A DNA stretch of 64,000 bases, taken from Symbiodinium natans. Its lineage: Eukaryota; Sar; Dinophyceae; Suessiales; Symbiodiniaceae. Of the stretch, positions 23,070 to 34,153 are shown piece by piece. The stretch spans positions 1 to 64,000 of the forward strand of contig CAJNDS010000655.1 of NCBI GenBank assembly GCA_905221605.1, read 5' to 3'. How positions within the stretch are numbered: position 1 is the stretch's first letter; each line of letters opens with the position of its first letter. A program made the position numbers and the translations under genes. A model generated the notes under the pieces. The model saw only the letters and a program-made list of their open reading frames with translations, made no database searches and had not been told where the DNA came from.

Positions 23070-23091
23070 CTTGAGCCAAAATGGCTACGGT
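23070..23091 (-). other. Dinoflagellate spliced-leader relic
   Basis: Read on the minus strand the bases are A, then CCGTAGCCATTTTGGCTC, then AAG. This matches all 22 nt of the conserved dinoflagellate leader (D-CCGUAGCCAUUUUGGCUCAAG). In a leader RNA gene the exon would be followed by a GT splice donor. Here CGTGGTTGC follows, so this is a leader already joined to an mRNA body and returned to the genome by retroposition. Its 5' end coincides with the abrupt change to AT-rich sequence at 23092. Confidence 0.88.
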
Positions 23092-24305
23092 AAAAGTTAA
23101 AATTATATCAAAAATGCATGTTATAAGTTTCCCTTCTTTTGAATCATATGTTATTTTAAATACAGAATTATGCAAAATGATAATATGACCGGAGGTATAA
23201 TGCAATTAATAACAAATGGTATAGAAGACACCTTTTTGACACATACTCCAGAAATAGCATTTCTTAAAAGTGCATATACAAAATATTCTAAGTTTGCATT
23301 ATGTCCATATAAACCAAATTTTCGGGGAATTTTATTCAAATAAAGAATATACTATCAATGTAAATAGCATTAGTGGTGTATTAGAAAATATGTTTTTAAC
23401 TTGAAATACCACTAATTCAGATAGCAGAAGAAAGAACTCAACAAAATGTAATAAGAAATAAACAGAATATTGACTATTTAAAAATAGAATATAGGGATAT
23501 AACTTGTATATATGTCATAAAAAAACATAATTGGTATATTATACCAGAATATGATTAAAATGCTACAAATTATACAAACAAAATGCATGTGTTTTATTCT
23601 TCTGATGTTTATGATATTAATGCTAAGAATTTTCATCATAGAATGAATGGTTTATATAAATACTCTAATAAGCAAAAATTTTGGCTAACTAGTATACTAA
23701 AATATTTGAAAATATTAGTAATCACATACTAACAATAAAGAATGACAATAGTTATTTGTGTAAACTATTTTTTGATTGTACTAACAAACATAGTCCTATT
23801 TCAAATATTGATTTTAATGACTAAAAAACATGAATACAAATAACTAAAAACAAACAGAAGTTAGTAAATATAATATATATATATATATATATTATCAAAG
23901 AACTAATGGCATTATTGTAGGGGATTTTGATATAGACATATTATAAAATTATTGTCACATGAATAATTCTGATTTTGATGTATATATAGATAATGTGAAA
24001 TATACTTCATTAATAATTTCTTAGTTTTACAATTCATGTATAATCATTTATATAATAATATCGGGAGATCATATGATATTGTTTTTGGAAATAATGAACC
24101 TATCACACATGTCAATATTAATAATACTAATATCTTTAAAATAAATTAAAGAATTTTTTTACAACAATTTTTAATAGTGTAGTCCTAATAATTACTCATA
24201 TAAAATATTGCAAATTAGATTTGTACATTATGAAATACATATTATAATATTAGCATTGCAGAAAATACTATATATGAAAAAAATGATGTGTATTTTAATG
24301 AATGT
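23092..24305. other. AT-rich island with decayed coding sequence
   Basis: Base composition drops sharply at 23092 (just after the leader relic) and recovers at about 24305 where telomere-like sequence resumes. Open stretches of viral-looking, Asn/Ile/Tyr/Lys-rich sequence appear in all three plus frames: 23170-23343, 23421-23732 (with one internal TAA at 23556), 23741-23824 and about 24027-24147. A (TA)n run lies near 23873-23892. This is what an old AT-rich gene broken by indels looks like. Confidence 0.65.
23170..24305 (+). pseudogene. Relic of a large-DNA-virus-type major capsid protein gene
   Basis: The first ORF (23170-23343, 57 codons) matches the N-terminal signature of the double jelly-roll major capsid protein of nucleocytoplasmic large DNA viruses. 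From the ATG at 23185 it reads MTGGIMQL, then G..D..LT..P.I.F.K..Y.....F, the conserved spacing at the very start of that family. The gene then breaks: a stop at 23341, and further open pieces in other frames up to about 24305. Intact family members are usually about 450-600 residues, so the 1.1-kb island could hold most of one. I recognise only the N-terminal 45 or so residues; assigning the later pieces to the same gene is inference. It would be an endogenous viral element in an algal host, non-functional as it stands. Alternatives are a polinton- or virophage-like capsid gene or a chance match, the latter unlikely given the number of matching positions. Confidence 0.65.
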
Positions 24306-25170
24306 GGAGGGAGCAAGGCTCAGCCCTAAACTAAACCCTCAACCCCCAACCCTCAACCCTGAGCCCCAAAGCTCACCCCAAACCCTAAACCCTAAACCCT
24401 AAACCCTAAACCCTAAACCCTAAACCCTAAACCCTAAACCCTAAACCCTAAACCCTAAACCCTAAACCCATGAAGAGCCTTTGAAGGGGAACTAGCTCCA
24501 TCCGCGCGCCAGGTTGAGATGCCAGGGCACGCCCATCAACAGCCTGGCACAGGTTCACCCCCAAGCCTAAGGCCCTGTAATCTACTCGAGTTTAGAGTTT
24601 AGGGTTTTAGGGTTTAGGGTTTAGGGCTTAGGGGTTAGGGTTTAGGGTTTAGGGTTTAGGGTTTAGGGTTTAGGGTTTAGGGGTTAGGGGTTAGGGTTTA
24701 GGGTTTAGGGTTTAGGGTTTAGGGCTTAGGGCTTAGGGCTTAGGGCTTAGGGCTTAGGGTTGAGGGTTACTTTGAAGCTGAAGCCTACAACCCCGAACTC
24801 TGCTTGGTGGGGGAGGGGGGCGGGGGGGGGGGGGGGTTCAGTGGTTTCGGTTCCCGTTAGAAGTTCTCGCATTGCGAGAAGGTTTGGTGTACAGAACGAG
24901 TGGTGATGCCAGAGCCCATGAGCCCGAACTCCCCAAAACGAAGCTGCGAAACCCCAAGCCCCAGACCCCAAAACTCATAAAACCCTAGACCCTACCCATG
25001 GGTCCGAAACGCCCCAAACCACAAGTCCTCAACCTGGTTAAACCCTAAACCCCCGACCCAGAACCCCTAAACCCCAAACCCTGAACCCCTAAACCCCAAA
25101 CCCTAAACCCCAAACCCTAAACCCTAAACCCCAAACCCTAAACCCCAAACCCTAAACCCTAAATGGGCTA

Positions 25171-25571
25171 TCCCACGCTTGTGCGCCAAAGCGGTTGAAC
25201 CAGAGTGGATTGAACAGGTCTGCATGGTTCGTTTGAACCCACACGCCGTAATGACCGAATTTAAATGTAAATCGCAGAAACCATTATCTGAATGGGTCAG
25301 CATGAGTGCTGCAGAAATAAGAGCTGCCCTGCCCGGTGTCAAGTGGCGTTTCATGGCTGCCCAAACAAGAATTGGTGTTTTCAGAACAGCCCTGCTCAAC
25401 TTTCAGAGAGCACAAATTCTTCAAGACAAATTTAGACAGCATATCATTCAACCACAATGGGGTATGTGCTTCACCTGGTTCATTGGCGGCAGATCTTTCA
25501 GATGCCACCCTCCAGCTATGGCTAGACCAGTATCATTCGATGAGTCTACAAGTACAAAGCATACTTGACAG
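25171..25571 (+). CDS. Protein-like ORF island between telomeric arrays
   Basis: The frame is open from the telomeric array through 25568, giving about 130 codons without repeats. The apparent first codon at 25179 is TTG; the first ATG in frame is at 25222 (within QVCMVRLN). Composition is normal for protein (WIEQVCMVRLNPHAVMTEF, then SAAEIRAALPGVKW and KFRQHIIQPQW), unlike the low-complexity ORFs around it. I do not recognise a family. It is enclosed by CCCTAAA on the left and TTTAGGG on the right. It may be one exon or a captured gene fragment. Confidence 0.3.
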
Positions 25572-26712
25572 ACTATAATTTCCGATATTAGTGCACCCGT
25601 CGCTACTGTTTCACTTTCGCCGAACCGACTTCATCAGTCCGCATACCCTAAACCCTGAACCCTGGAAGCGCATAGGACCCATGGCCTCAATGACCTCGTA
25701 ATCAAGCTGTAGATCTTTGCACAGGGCCTGGCTAGGGTTTAGGGTTTAGGGTTTAGGGTTTAGGGTTTAGGGTTTGGGGTTTAGGGTGTAGGGTTTAGGG
25801 TTTAGGGTTTAAGGTTTAGGGTTTAGGGTTTAGGGTTTAGGGTTTAGGGTTTAGGGTTTCGGGTTTAGGGTTTAGGGTTTAGGGTTTAGCATTCTCCCCA
25901 CACCTCAGTAGCATCCCATCGAAAAAGCACTGACAAGCGGTTCGAAGTTTAGGGTTCACACTGGGATCAGAAGTCGGAGTGCAGGGCTCAGGGTTCGAAA
26001 TCGGGTCGAGGGTGCGTCGTATCGTGCGATGCGCAACTATGGCCCCCATTGCGGGCGGTTGTCACGCCTTCTTTTTCCGTGGTCGAAGGTGGTAGAACCC
26101 CAGTTAATTAGCATGCTGCCCCTTTTGGGACTCTCACCTAAACCCTAAACCCTAAACCCTCAAGCCCCTGTAACTTGAATTTATTCCGAGAAAAATCCAA
26201 AACAGAAACTCCTCGAACTCTCCCACACTCCCCGAAACTTCCCCGGACCTGAAACCTCAATACTTTCAATAAACCCTAAACCCTAAACCCTAAACTCTAC
26301 CAAAAAAACTAGTCTCAGGTTCCTAAGGTGAACGCATCTTACTTGCGTGTTTTTGGGGTGTGAAGAGGTTCCTGGGCTGAAAACCCCGGCCTTCGACATG
26401 GCTTGCGAGCTGGCATGGGTTGACTTATTGAGAGGCGGCTTTAGGGTTTTAGGTTTAGGGCTTTGGGGTTTAGGATTTAGGGTTTAGGGCTTTGGGGTTT
26501 AGGGTTTAGGGTTTAGGGCTTTGGGGTTTAGGATTTAAGGTATCGGGTCTGCTTGTCTCTCGCACTCTCCTCTTCTTCTCTGCGCGGTGAAAGCACCAGA
26601 AGTAAGTCTAGGGACCTTGTATACAACACCGTAAACAGGTTTGATGTTTTGTTACCCTAAACCCTAAGCCGCTTATTGACCCCACCTCACCCGTCTTTGT
26701 GGTTGTAAGCTG

Positions 26713-26806
26713 AGATGTTCCTCCCGTATACGAACAGTCCTAAATAGGGATTATAGTACCTACTATCATCCCTATCAAGGACTGTTAGTATAAGGGGTGA
26801 ACATCC
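26713..26806. mobile_element. Foldback element, family 1, copy 1
   Basis: An imperfect palindrome over its whole length. The left arm carries GATGTTCCTCCCGTATACGA and ACAGTCCTAAATAGGGAT; the right arm reverse-complements to GATGTTCACCCCTTATACTA and ACAGTCCTTGATAGGGAT. It is non-coding and MITE-like, lying between a G and a C telomeric array. Other copies are at 33367-33460, 37741-37800 (half) and 49723-49813. Confidence 0.75.
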
Positions 26807-27031
26807 AAACCCTGAACCCTAAACCCTAAACCCTAAACCCTAAACCCTACACCCTAAACCCTTGAACATCCCAAGTTGTAAGGTCTGGGGGACCCCTCTG
26901 AATACTCAAGGAGGCGCCTCGATGGACGCCCGTCGATCGGGGCGTCTGGCGAGGTTGATCACCTCGGATAGCCACAAGGGCGTAGGGTTTAGGGTTTAGG
27001 GTTCAGAGTTTAGGGCTTAGGGTTTAAGGTT

Positions 27032-27150
27032 TAGGGCTTAGGGCTTAGGGCTTAGGGCTTAGGGCTTAGGGCTTAGGGCTTAGGGCTTAGGGCTTAGGGC
27101 TTACGGCTTGGGGCTTGGGGCTTGGGGCTTGGGGCTTGGGGCTTAGGGCT
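27032..27150. repeat. GGGCTTA variant heptamer array
   Basis: About ten copies of GGGCTTA followed by about five of GGGCTTG, both one-base variants of GGGTTTA, in separate homogeneous runs. Confidence 0.9.
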
Positions 27151-28760
27151 ATAAGCCTTAGGGTTTCAGGGTTTTAAGGCACGAGGTTTTGGCTGTTTTG
27201 GGGGGGTTTTTGTGATTTTGGGATCTTGGGTTCCATGGATTCGGGGTATTGTGGCTTAGTGCTTTCCATGGCTTCAGTCGGGGATGGAGGGAACGAGGCT
27301 ACCAACAACCCCTAAACCCAAACCCTAAACCCCAAGCCCTAAACCCTATACCCTAAACCCTAAACCCTAAACCCCAAACCCTAAACCCCAAACCCTAAAC
27401 GCTACACCCTAAAGCCTAAACCCTCCTCCTTGCCAAGTTGCGAAGGTCTTGAGTCCCACACCCAGCGCCGGCGTGGCATCCCCTGGTGGCTCCTGGCGAG
27501 ATTGTGTTCGCGGCTCATTGGGCTCGGGGGAAGGTTTAGGGTTTAGGGTTTTGGGTTTTGGGTTTTGGGTTTTGGGTTTTGGGTTTAGGGTTTAGGGTTT
27601 AGGGAGAAGGCTTAGGGTTTAGGAAAGAGAAGTATAACTTCGAGCCTACACTGGACGCGAAACCCTACATCGGCATCGCGGCCGAGAGTGAGACGGCAAG
27701 GGTTCAGGCTGGGAAGCTTAAAGCCCAAACCACCCAAAAACCCCGGGGTGGCGCCTCTAAACCCTCTACACCCTTTAAAACCCCTAAACCCTAAGCCCTA
27801 ATTAACCCTAAACCCTAAACCCCTAAACCCCGAACCCTAATCAACCCTAACTAACCCACATGAATAAACCCTAATTAGCCCTAAACCCCAAGCCCCTTAC
27901 TCTCAACCCTCCGCCCTGTCCGGCGCAGGACGTCGGAGCCATCGTGCCCAGCGACGGCGCCGTGGCCGCTGCTTGGCAGGCTCCACCGGCGCCTTCACTC
28001 CCCAAACCCCAACCCCAAAATCAGGGTAGGGCTTGGGGTTTGGGGTTTGGGGTTTAGAGTTTAGGGGTTAGGGTTGAGGTTGTAGGGTTTAGGGCTCAGG
28101 GGTTAGGGGTTAGGGTTTAGGGTTGCATTAGGGTTTAGGGTTTAGGGCTTAGGGCTTTGGAGCATAAGGTATGCGAACCCGAAACCCTCTCACAACCCCT
28201 CCGCCTCCTCTGCAGCCTCGGTTTAGGCTTAACAGCCTCAGCCCCAAACTCTAAACCCTAATCCCTAAACCCTAAACCCTCCTCAACCCTCAACCCTAAA
28301 GCCCTGAAACCCTAAACCCGAAACCCCAAAGCCCTGAAACCCTAGACCATAAACCCTAAACCCTAAACTCTGAACCCTAAACCCTAAACCCTGGACATCC
28401 TCCCAGAACCCCTCCCACCTCCTCGGAGGCCTCCAGGTCGTGCTTCGCGTCGCAGGTCTGCAGCATCCGTGGGCTTAAGGCTGTTAAGGTTTAGGGTTTA
28501 GGGTTTAGGGTTCAGGGTTTAGGGTTTTGGGTTTTAGGGTTTTAGGGTTTAGGGTTTAGGGTTTAGGGTTTAGGGTTTAGGGTTTAGGGTTTAGGGTTTA
28601 GGGTTTAGGGTTTAGGGTTTAGGGTTTAGGGTTTAGGGTGTTAGGGTTTTAGGGTTTAGGGTAACCTAATTGGACCTGGACCTAGGCGACCTGACCTGAA
28701 GATCGCCCGCCCCCAACTTAAGCCGAGCCCAACATCCCGAGCCGTAAACCCCAAACCCTG

Positions 28761-28874
28761 CTTGGAGGTTCATGGTACATATTAACCAATTATGGCTGTA
28801 CTTATAACCCACATATAAGCCCCTTAAGTGCCCTAATATGGTTATAAGTACAGTTACTATGAACCTCCAAGTAG
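28761..28874. mobile_element. Foldback element, family 2
   Basis: The left arm CTTGGAGGTTCATGGTA and CTGTACTTATAACC are matched in reverse complement by CTTGGAGGTTCATAGTA and CTGTACTTATAACC at the right end (ending GAACCTCCAAG). The left arm has about 19 extra bases between the two blocks. The central loop contains TATAAGCCCCTTAAGTGCCC. It is non-coding. Confidence 0.7.
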
Positions 28875-29139
28875 CCCCACCGTAAACCCCCGTACCTTGA
28901 CCTGTAACGGTAACCTCAGCCAAGCCCAACCTAATCTCAATGCCACCAAACAAATCCCGAACCCTAGCCAACCTCACCTGAAGCCAAACCCAACCTGACC
29001 TAACCTCACCAAAACCAAGCCCATCGAACCACAAATCCCGAACCCGACCTCACATCGCCTAAACCCAGCCTAACCCAACATAGTCTCAACCCCACCTAAC
29101 CCAAATTCCCGAACCTCCAACATCAGGCACAGTTTACGC

Positions 29140-29475
29140 TCAGCTTAGATCAGGGTAGGTGGCTGCGTACTGTTTCCAGACACGCCCGGCATCCTGATGC
29201 CACAAATCCGGGATCTCAGATAGCACGCTTCGCATGGAATCTGCTCCAGTGAGATACTCGGTGCGCAGCAAGGCCACCAAGCAATCCAGAGCCTCTCCCG
29301 GCACTTCTAGCTTGGACCGGCCAAGCGGCAGGATGTAGAGCCTCATCACATCGTTCAGTTCCGCAACCAGGAAGTCCCGGGAAGAGAAAATTCTGAAAAT
29401 TCCCGGAATTCCCGGGGGCAAGACGGAAGCTAGGACAGCACGCTGGGAACTCGGATCTCCTCGCGGCCGCGCCAT
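29140..29475 (-). CDS. Protein-like ORF island, unknown function
   Basis: A 111-codon minus-strand ORF with a real ATG (CAT at 29473-29475) and TGA end. It is GC-rich at third positions and free of repeats. After a basic N-terminus, the residues alternate as in a helical protein (RDFLVAELNDVMRLYILPLG, then GEALDCLVALLRTEYLTGAD), ending in WKQYAATYPDLS. No family is recognised. It lies between degenerate CCCTAAA-like sequence and a TTTAGGG array at 29580. It may be a complete small gene or the last exon of a larger one; codon use differs clearly from the surrounding repeats. Confidence 0.38.
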   Translation of the reverse strand: MARPRGDPSSQRAVLASVLPPGIPGIFRIFSSRDFLVAELNDVMRLYILPLGRSKLEVPGEALDCLVALLRTEYLTGADSMRSVLSEIPDLWHQDAGRVWKQYAATYPDLS

Positions 29476-29944
29476 CCGCGGAGTTCACGGCACTGGGTCC
29501 CCTGACATCGCAGCGGCCAGGACGAGCGCCAGTGCCCCGTGGGCACTGGATGTTCGGGGCTCGGAGTCGAAGGTCCGTCTGTGGTTTAGGGTTTAGGGTT
29601 TAGGGTTTGGGGTTTAGGGTTTAGGGTTTAGGGTTTGGGGTTTAGGGTTTAGGGTTTAGGGTTTAGGGTTAGTAGAGGGTTAGGGGACATCAGCACGAAG
29701 ATGTGGTCAGGGCTTTCTAGAATCCTGCAACACCCTCACCCTCAACCCTAAACCCTAAACCTAAAACCCTAAACCCTCAACCCTAAACCTAAAGCCCTAA
29801 ACCCTATTCGCCCCCTTGACCCCAAAGAAATCAAATACCCTAAGCACCACAAACCCAGATTGCGCCTGCGCCTCCTCAAACGGACGCCTCGGGATTCTTC
29901 TCGGCAGAGGGGGGGGGGGGGGGGCTAGAGATTCTTGACTCAGG

Positions 29945-30032
29945 GTTTGGGGTTTTAGGGTTTTAGGGTTTTAGGGTTTTAGGGTTTTAGGGTTTTAGGG
30001 TTTTAGGGTTTTAGGGTTTTAGGGTTTTAGGG
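29945..30032. repeat. GGGTTTTA octamer array
   Basis: About eleven copies of an 8-bp variant (TTTTAGGG), followed by ordinary TTTAGGG and GGGCTTA/GGGCTTG copies to 30145. Confidence 0.9.
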
Positions 30033-30145
30033 TTTAGGGTTTAGGGTTTAGGGTTTAGGATTTAGGGTTTAGGGCTTACGGCTTAGGGCTTAGGGCTTGG
30101 GGCTTGGGGCTTAGGGCTTAGGGCTTAGGGTTAAGGGTTTAGGAA

Positions 30146-30287
30146 GTTTAGGAGGTTTAGGAAGTTGAGGAAGTTGAGGAAGTTGAGGAAGCTCAGGGTT
30201 CAAGCCAAGTCCTGAGCCCGAAGCCCTGAAGCCAAACTAAGCCCACAAACCCCAACCAAAAGCCCTGAAAGCCCCCAGAATCCCCAA

Positions 30288-30318
<31 letters not shown>

Positions 30319-30634
30319 AAAAAAATTACTTCGAACATCCCCACCCTTTCTTGCTAGAGATACTCTGGGGTTGGGCACTCCAGCAACACTCTGGGGCTGG
30401 GCACTCGAGGGAGACTCTGGGGTTGGGCACTCCAGGGAGACTCTGGAACTCTGGGGTTGGGCACTCTAGGGAGACTCTGGGGTTGGGCCTCTGGTGATCA
30501 TCATCTTAATAATCACAATCATAGTAATAATGAACCCAACCCTCCGGGCGGCGGCACAGATTCTGGAGCTGCACGTTGATGAGGGCGTCGTTCTCCAGGC
30601 GTCGGCAGCACCAACCTCACAGAGAAAATGGTTT
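30146..30634. repeat. Unique block with ~26-bp minisatellite
   Basis: AGGAAGTTGAGG repeats occur at 30131-30190, a C run then A run at 30289-30325, and about five copies of ACTCTGGGGTTGGGCACTCC-AGGGAG at 30360-30490. No gene is visible. Confidence 0.75.
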
Positions 30635-30654
30635 TTTAACCCTAAACCCTAAAC

Positions 30655-30735
30655 CCTAAACCCTAAACCCTAAACCCCTAAACCCCTAAACCCCTAAACC
30701 CCTAAACCCCTAAACCCCTAAACCCCTAAACCCTA
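30655..30735. repeat. CCCCTAAA octamer array
   Basis: About nine copies of the 8-bp variant CCCCTAAA following a few CCCTAAA copies. Confidence 0.9.
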
Positions 30736-31339
30736 GACCCAAGAAACCCCAAACCCTAAGCCGAAATTCGACCTCTCCAAGTCCCTAAACCCAAATACCC
30801 TGCACCCCCAAGACAGCAAACAACGCCCGAAACCCTGAATCCTCGACCGTAAATCACGAAAATCCCAAACGCTTAAAACCAAAAAAAACCTACACTCGAA
30901 TTAAGCCCTGAACCCGAAATCCTAAACCCAAATGAAGGCCAGCGAAACTCATGCAAAGGGTCCCTAAACCCGAATGATGAGTAAGCAAAAGCGGAAAAGC
31001 GGGTGACAAAACTGGCGGGATGGGGGGACTATATTCACAGGTAATTGTTGATGACGGGAAACAACCATCAAACAAGCACAACCTAACCGCAAACCCTAAA
31101 CCCTAAACTCTAAACCCTAAACCCTGATTAAACCCCCACGCGTAGGTAGTTTTATTTGGGGCTTGGGGTGGAGAACGCAATTCCCTAGGGTCCATACACC
31201 ACCCACACCCGATCAGGAAGAAGGGAGGGAGAGAGGGACCGGGAAAGAGAAAGAGAGAGAGAGAGAGGGAGTGGGGAAAACGCAACACCAAAGAGGAACC
31301 GAAAAAACAAACTAGGCCAAGACCTGTAAGCCCGGAACC

Positions 31340-31560
31340 CTAAACCTTCAAGGCCCGAAAGGCCTTCAAGGCCCTAAAGATTTTCAGAGGCCCTTAACTT
31401 TATGCCCTTAAAGCCCCTAAGGGCGGCCTTTAGTGCCTGTTAAAGGGCCCTCAAGACCCTCTGGGGACCTTAAAGGCCCTCAAAGGGCCTTTACAGGCGA
31501 AAGGCCCTAAAGGCCCCTAAAGGCCCCTAAAGGCCCGAAAGGCCCGAAAGGCCCTTCTTT
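31340..31560. repeat. AAGGCCC-rich repeat block
   Basis: Many irregular copies of AAAGGCCC and CCTAAAGGCCC on both strands, turning regular (AAAGGCCCCTAAAGGCCC, GAAAGGCCC) at 31500-31556. It is palindrome-rich and non-coding. Confidence 0.7.
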
Positions 31561-33366
31561 AGACAGGTTGCGACCCCTGCCCGATATCCAGGTCAGCAGC
31601 TCCACCTAAGATGGCAAGAGCCGCTGAGGGAAGCGTTTCGGGTTTAGGGTTTAGGGTTTAGGGTTTGGGGTTTGGGGTTTGGGGTTTAGGGTTTAGGGTT
31701 TAGGGTTTAGGGCGAATAAGTAGGGTGTTGGATTTGGGTTCAAGGGCTTAGGATTTGGGAGGTGGGTTTGGGCTTAGGGTGGGGTGCGGGCCTCAGCAGG
31801 CGGGAATCCCCTAAGGGCCTTAAACCCCAAGCAACCCCTAAACCCTAAACCCTAAAACCCCCTAGACCCTAAACGCTGCAGTCTTCGGGTTCTAGATCTC
31901 CGGATCGCCAGCAACTCAAGACCCGCTTAAAGCCCACCAGTTTGAGGTTTGGGGTTTAGGGGATAGGTTTTAGGCTTCAGGTTTTAGGGTTTAGGGTTTA
32001 GGGGTTAGGGTTTGGGGCTATTAGGTTCTTTTGGGTTTAGGGTTTCTGGATAGGGGCTTTGAGGGGCAAGCCCCAATCACTGAGCCCCACACTCTCGACA
32101 TCATGTCCACCCAAAACCGAAACCTCCAACCCGGAACCTAAACCCTAAACCTTAAACCCTAAACCCTAAACCCTAAACCCTAAACCCTACATTGAAGGCC
32201 CCCCCCCCCCCCCCCCCCCCCCCAATGGCAGACGGGGAGCCTTTTCACCATTCAAGTCCTTGGTCTGGCGGAGGCTTGGGGACCAGGGTTTAGGGTTTAG
32301 GGTTTAGGGTTGAGGGTTTGGGGCTTAGGGTTTAGGGTTTGGGGTTTAGGGTTTAGGGTTTAGGGTTAGGGTTTAGGGTTTAGGGTTGCAACCAAAAACA
32401 CCAAACCCCAAACTCGTCGTTCTAAGGTTGTTAGGGCTTAGGGATGCTTAGGGTTCAGGTTCAGGTTCAGGGTTCAGGGTTCAGGGTCTAGGGTTCAGGG
32501 TTGAGGGTTCAGGGTTCAGGGTTTGTGGTTTAGGGTTTAGGGTTTAGGGTTTAGGGTTTAGGGTTTAGGGTTTAGGGTTTAGGGTTTAGGGTTTAGGGTT
32601 TAGGGTTTAGGGTTTAGGGTTTAGGGTTCAGGGTTCAGGGTTGGGTTTAGGGTTTAGGGTAAACCCCAAGCCCTGCACCGAAAGAAAGCCCAAACCCTAA
32701 GCCCCGCACCACCACAAACCCTTCACCCTGAACCCTAACTCCCCAAAAACCTCGGCTTCTTCTGCTTGGGTCTTGGCGGTTTTGGGGGCCCTGTCGACTC
32801 GAGGTTTAGGGTTTAGGGCTTGCGGTTTCGGTTTAGGGGCAGGGTTTAGGGTTTGGGGTTTCGGGTTTAGGGTTTGGTTTGGGGGTTAGGGTTTAGGGCT
32901 TGCGGTTTAAGGGCCTAAAACCTACAAACCCCAAAACCGACAACTATGGAATATGGCCGGCTCCCTAGAACCGGAGGTTCCCGACCAATCCCAAAACCTC
33001 AAACCGCTAAAACCCTACACCCCTACACTTCCCACAATAAACCGACACCACCACAATCCTAAACTCCCTAAACCACGAATCCCGAACTCCCTAAACTCCC
33101 CAAACCTTTTGCAAGGCACAGGAACCCGAAACCCCAAACCCTATTTCACCCGAAACCCGCCACCCCCAAAACGTCGGTTCTCGGCGGTTTTGGTGGCCCT
33201 GTTGACTCCCGGTTTAGGGTTTGGGGTTTCGGGCTTGGGGTGTAAGGTTTGGGGTTCAGGGTTTGGGGTTTGGGGTTTGGGGTTTAGGGTTTAGGGCTTG
33301 CGGCTTAAGGCCTAAAACCTTAAACCCCAATACTGTCAAAAGTAGCATATGACAATCCTACACCAT

Positions 33367-33460
33367 GCGATGTTCCACGCTTATGCCAACCGTCCTTAGT
33401 AGGGATTATGGTACCCCGTGCTATAATCCTTATTAAGGACTAGTAAGGGGACAAATCGCA
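33367..33460. mobile_element. Foldback element, family 1, copy 2
   Basis: The left arm has GCGATGTTCC, CGTCCTTAGTAGGGATTATG; the right arm has CATAATC-like CTATAATCCTTATTAAGGAC, TAGTAAGGGGACAAATCGC. It is more diverged than the copy at 26713-26806 but has the same order of motifs. Confidence 0.65.
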
Positions 33461-33800
33461 ACCTACAGCCCTGCACTCCCCACCCCTACACCCCTACACC
33501 TCCACAATCCTAAACTCCCTAAACCACTAATCCCGAACTCACTAAACTCACCAAACCTTTTGCAGAGCGCAGGATCCCCTAAACCCGAAACCCGAAACCC
33601 TAAACCCTAAACCCTAAACCCGAAGAAACGTGAATGCCTTCGGAGGGGCTGGTCTGCTCGACAAGTTGACGAGCACTGCGGTGCTGCCGTGAGGAAGAGG
33701 GCACGCCATCAAAGTTCGACAGGCCCCAATGTCTTTGGGTGGCAACTAGGGGGAGTTTTTCGGAGGTTTAGGGTTTTGAGTTTAGGGTTTAGGGTTTAGG

Positions 33801-33868
33801 GTTTAGGGGTTAGGGGTTAGGGGTTAGGGGTTAGGGGTCAGGGGTTAGGGGTTAGGGGTTAGGGGTTA
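33801..33868. repeat. GGGGTTA variant heptamer array
   Basis: About nine copies of GGGGTTA with one GGGGTCA. Confidence 0.9.
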
Positions 33869-34153
33869 GGGAGTTAGGGGAGTTAGGGGAGTTTAGGGAG
33901 GCTGGGGAGCTGCAGGAGCTTAGGTCAAGAGGGCTTAGCGAGCTTCAGGGCTTCTGGAAGCTTCGGGCGTCGGGGGCCTAAACGACCAAACGACCCTGCT
34001 CCAGTCTGGTCCCTAAACCCTAAACCCTAAACCCTAAACCCTAGACCCTAATGGTCACTTCAGTGTCAGCAAGCCCCAAGGCAAGGAGTTCTCAACAGTT
34101 GCTAAACAGGGGCCGTAAACTTTAAAGCAGGGTTCTCTGGGGTGGCTATTCTT

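Noticed and set aside
23070-23091. Spliced-leader RNA gene
   Set aside because: The leader is followed by CGTGG rather than a GT donor and no snRNA-like downstream element is visible; a retroposed mRNA end fits better.
23092-24305. Organelle DNA insert as the source of the AT-rich island
   Set aside because: The first ORF fits a viral capsid signature and no plastid or mitochondrial gene is recognisable.
25930-26010. Possible tRNA T-loop (GGTTCGAA)
   Set aside because: No matching acceptor stem or anticodon arm could be placed around either GGTTCGAA.
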